7,366 bases of DNA from Acidobacteriota bacterium (GTDB lineage Bacteria > Acidobacteriota > Blastocatellia > Pyrinomonadales > Pyrinomonadaceae). Numbering within the stretch: the first letter of the stretch is position 1; the number at the start of each line of letters is the position of its first letter. The DNA lies in NCBI GenBank assembly GCA_019247865.1, contig JAFBAJ010000298.1, forward strand, positions 1 to 7,366, in the 5' to 3' direction. Shown here in pieces: positions 5,701-7,366 of this stretch. The position numbers and the translations under genes were made by a program. A model generated the notes under the pieces. It was not told the origin of the DNA. It made no database searches and saw only the letters and a list, made by a program, of their open reading frames with translations.

Positions 5701-7366
5701 TTACGGCTTCAAATACTGATTGAGCCAGCCGATGACAGTGTTGTACCAGAGCTGCGAGTTCTGCGGCTTCAGAACCCAGTGGCCTTCGTCCGGAAAATAG
5801 AGCAGCTTCGACGGCACGCCCTGCAGTTGTAAGGCCGTGAAGAGCTGCAAGCCCTCGCCGACCGGCACGCGATAATCGAGCTCGCTGTGAATGACGAGCA
5901 TCGGCGTCTTGAAGTTCTTGACGAACTTATGCGGCGACCAGCGCTCGTACATCTCCGGGTTCGCCCACGGCGTGCCCTTGAACTCCCAGTCCGTGAACCA
6001 GAGCTCTTCGGTCGCGCCGTACATGCTCGTCAGGTTGTAGACGCCGTCGTGCGAGACCAGCACTTTGAACTTGAAGCGCGGGTCGTCGTTGTGCCCTTCG
6101 ATCCAGTTAATCATGTAGCCGCCGTATGAAGCTCCGGCCGCGCCGATTCGTTCGCGGTCAATGAAGGGCATCGAGGCGACGTGCGCCACACCGTTCATGA
6201 TGTCCGTGTAGGCTTTGCCGCCCCAGTCGCCGGAAATCTCGTCGACGAACTTCTGGCCGAAGCCGAGCGAGCCGCGCGGGTTCGGCATCAGCACGACGTA
6301 ACCCGCGTTGGCAAAGACCTCGCCGTTCCAGCGATTGCTCCAGGCGTCACCGAAGGCGCTCTGCGGCCCGCCGTGAATCAACACGAGGAGCGGCCATTTC
6401 CTGTCGGGCGTAAAGTTCGCGGGCTTGACGAGCCAGCCCTGAACTTTGGTTCCGCCCGCGCCCTCCCACTCGATGTCTTCCGCCGGACGCAGCTTGAAGG
6501 GAGCGAGAAAAGCTTCGTTGGTCTTCGTCAGCTGCGCGATGTTGCTGCCGTCCGCGCCCGAGCGGTATATCTCTGCCGGCGTCGCCATGCTGACGCGCGC
6601 GAAGACGAAGGTCTTGCCGTCGGGCGTGACCTTGAGGTCTGAGTTCGAGCCTTCGGCGACGACCTTCCGAATCGCGCCGCCCGCCGTCGGGACCGCGAAG
6701 ATCGGAGACCGCCCGCGCTCGCCCGCGATGAAATAGACCGTCTTACTGTCTGGCGAGAAGGTGAATTCGTCCACCTGATTGTCAAAGCCGTTCGTCAGCT
6801 CGCGTATCTGATTGCTCTGCCGGTCGTAGATCATCACGCGCCAGCGGTCGGCCTCGAAGGCCGGCGTCGCCTGCGAGCGGTAAGCCAGATAACGCCCGTC
6901 CGGCGAATACTGCGGCGAGAGGTCGTAGCCTTTATTGTCGCCCGTGATGCGTCGCGCTTCGCCGCCCGCAGTGCTGACGACGAAGATGTCGCTGTTGGTC
7001 GAAGTGGCTTCGACCTTGTCCGTGTTGCGCGCAAACGCCAGCTCTTTCGAGTCGGGCGAGAAGGCGTAATCGCTCGGGCCGCCGAGGCTGAAGGGCGGCG
7101 CGTCGTAATCTCCCGGCGTCACGTCGCGCGCCGTGCCGCCGTCGCTTGAGACGACGAAGACGTGCGTGCGCTTGCCCTCTTTCCACGAAGTCCAGTGGCG
7201 AAAGAGCAGGCGGTCGACGATCTTGGCTTTGACCTGGCTCGCCTCCATCTTTTCGTCGCGCGCCTGATTGCAGGCGTCGTCGGCGCAGTCCGGGTAGATG
7301 TCCGAGACAAAGGCCAGCCATTTGCCGTCCGGCGACCAGACCGGATCAGACGCGCCGGTTGAGATG
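5701..7366 (-). CDS. S9-family peptidase (prolyl oligopeptidase / acylaminoacyl peptidase type), C-terminal 554 residues
   Basis: The frame runs from the right window edge to TAA at 5703-5701. An ATG at 7248 is internal, since the frame stays open upstream and encodes VWSPDGKWLAFVSDIYPDC, a normal propeller strand. The first half shows beta-propeller repeats (WSPDGKWLAF, FSPDSKELAF, YSPDGRYLAY, FSPDSKTVYF, TPDGKTFVF). The second half is the alpha/beta-hydrolase domain with LVLIHGGPQSAFGDAWSNRW and NPRGSLGFGQKF. The catalytic triad is complete: Ser in GASYGGYM (codon at 6129-6127), Asp in HSELDYRVP (5877-5875) and His in DEGHWVLKP (5781-5779), visible residues 413, 497 and 529, spaced as in the family. 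Such enzymes cleave short peptides after proline or remove acylated N-terminal residues. The N-terminus, and thus any signal peptide, is outside the window. It converges on the surface-protein gene with the palindromic element between them. Confidence 0.92.
   Translation of the reverse strand, partial: ISTGASDPVWSPDGKWLAFVSDIYPDCADDACNQARDEKMEASQVKAKIVDRLLFRHWTSWKEGKRTHVFVVSSDGGTARDVTPGDYDAPPFSLGGPSDYAFSPDSKELAFARNTDKVEATSTNSDIFVVSTAGGEARRITGDNKGYDLSPQYSPDGRYLAYRSQATPAFEADRWRVMIYDRQSNQIRELTNGFDNQVDEFTFSPDSKTVYFIAGERGRSPIFAVPTAGGAIRKVVAEGSNSDLKVTPDGKTFVFARVSMATPAEIYRSGADGSNIAQLTKTNEAFLAPFKLRPAEDIEWEGAGGTKVQGWLVKPANFTPDRKWPLLVLIHGGPQSAFGDAWSNRWNGEVFANAGYVVLMPNPRGSLGFGQKFVDEISGDWGGKAYTDIMNGVAHVASMPFIDRERIGAAGASYGGYMINWIEGHNDDPRFKFKVLVSHDGVYNLTSMYGATEELWFTDWEFKGTPWANPEMYERWSPHKFVKNFKTPMLVIHSELDYRVPVGEGLQLFTALQLQGVPSKLLYFPDEGHWVLKPQNSQLWYNTVIGWLNQYLKP

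Noticed and set aside
5701..7248. S9 peptidase starting at ATG 7248 as a short complete gene
   Set aside because: The frame remains open to the window edge and upstream residues are a standard propeller strand, so the gene continues beyond the window.

Overview
The window is about 7.4 kb of GC-rich bacterial chromosome. The gene set is an exported M49-type peptidase, an exported peroxiredoxin, a YgfZ-type folate-binding protein, a large HYR/DUF11 surface protein and an S9 prolyl oligopeptidase. Together with the protein sequence style, this fits Acidobacteriota best, perhaps the Blastocatellia. That placement is an inference from family resemblance, since no marker gene is present. I see no phage, plasmid, transposase, CRISPR or defence genes.

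Layout: (1) positions 1-296, minus strand, hold the 5' part of an M49 (dipeptidyl peptidase III-like) exported peptidase that runs off the left edge. (2) Positions 297-594 are a divergent intergenic region with a perfect 20-bp palindrome, copy 1 of a REP-like palindromic element, and a good promoter for the rightward genes. (3) Positions 595-2565, plus strand, form a compact likely operon: exported peroxiredoxin, then ygfZ after a 10-nt gap, then an unrecognised 96-residue helical protein whose ATG overlaps the ygfZ stop. (4) Positions 2566-2797 hold a possible weak terminator, a TTGACT-17-TAGGAT promoter and a long leader of about 155 nt. (5) Positions 2798-5605, plus strand, encode a 935-residue secreted mosaic of DUF11, HYR and Ig-like domains. 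(6) Positions 5606-5700 are a short gap between converging genes, almost filled by copy 2 of the palindromic element, here a perfect 31-bp stem. (7) Positions 5701-7366, minus strand, hold the C-terminal 554 residues of an S9 peptidase that runs off the right edge.

How they may work together: the peroxiredoxin removes peroxides outside the cytoplasm, while YgfZ proteins maintain Fe-S enzymes and matter under oxidative stress. A shared transcript is therefore plausible as a redox-protection unit. The two peptidases and the adhesin-like protein belong to the exported, protein-degrading and surface-contact repertoire, but nothing ties them to the operon apart from position. I do not see convincing evidence for a new multi-gene system. 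The best leads are the two copies of the palindromic repeat, the long structured leader before the surface protein, the surface protein's unassigned C-terminal domain, and the uncharacterised small protein coupled to ygfZ.
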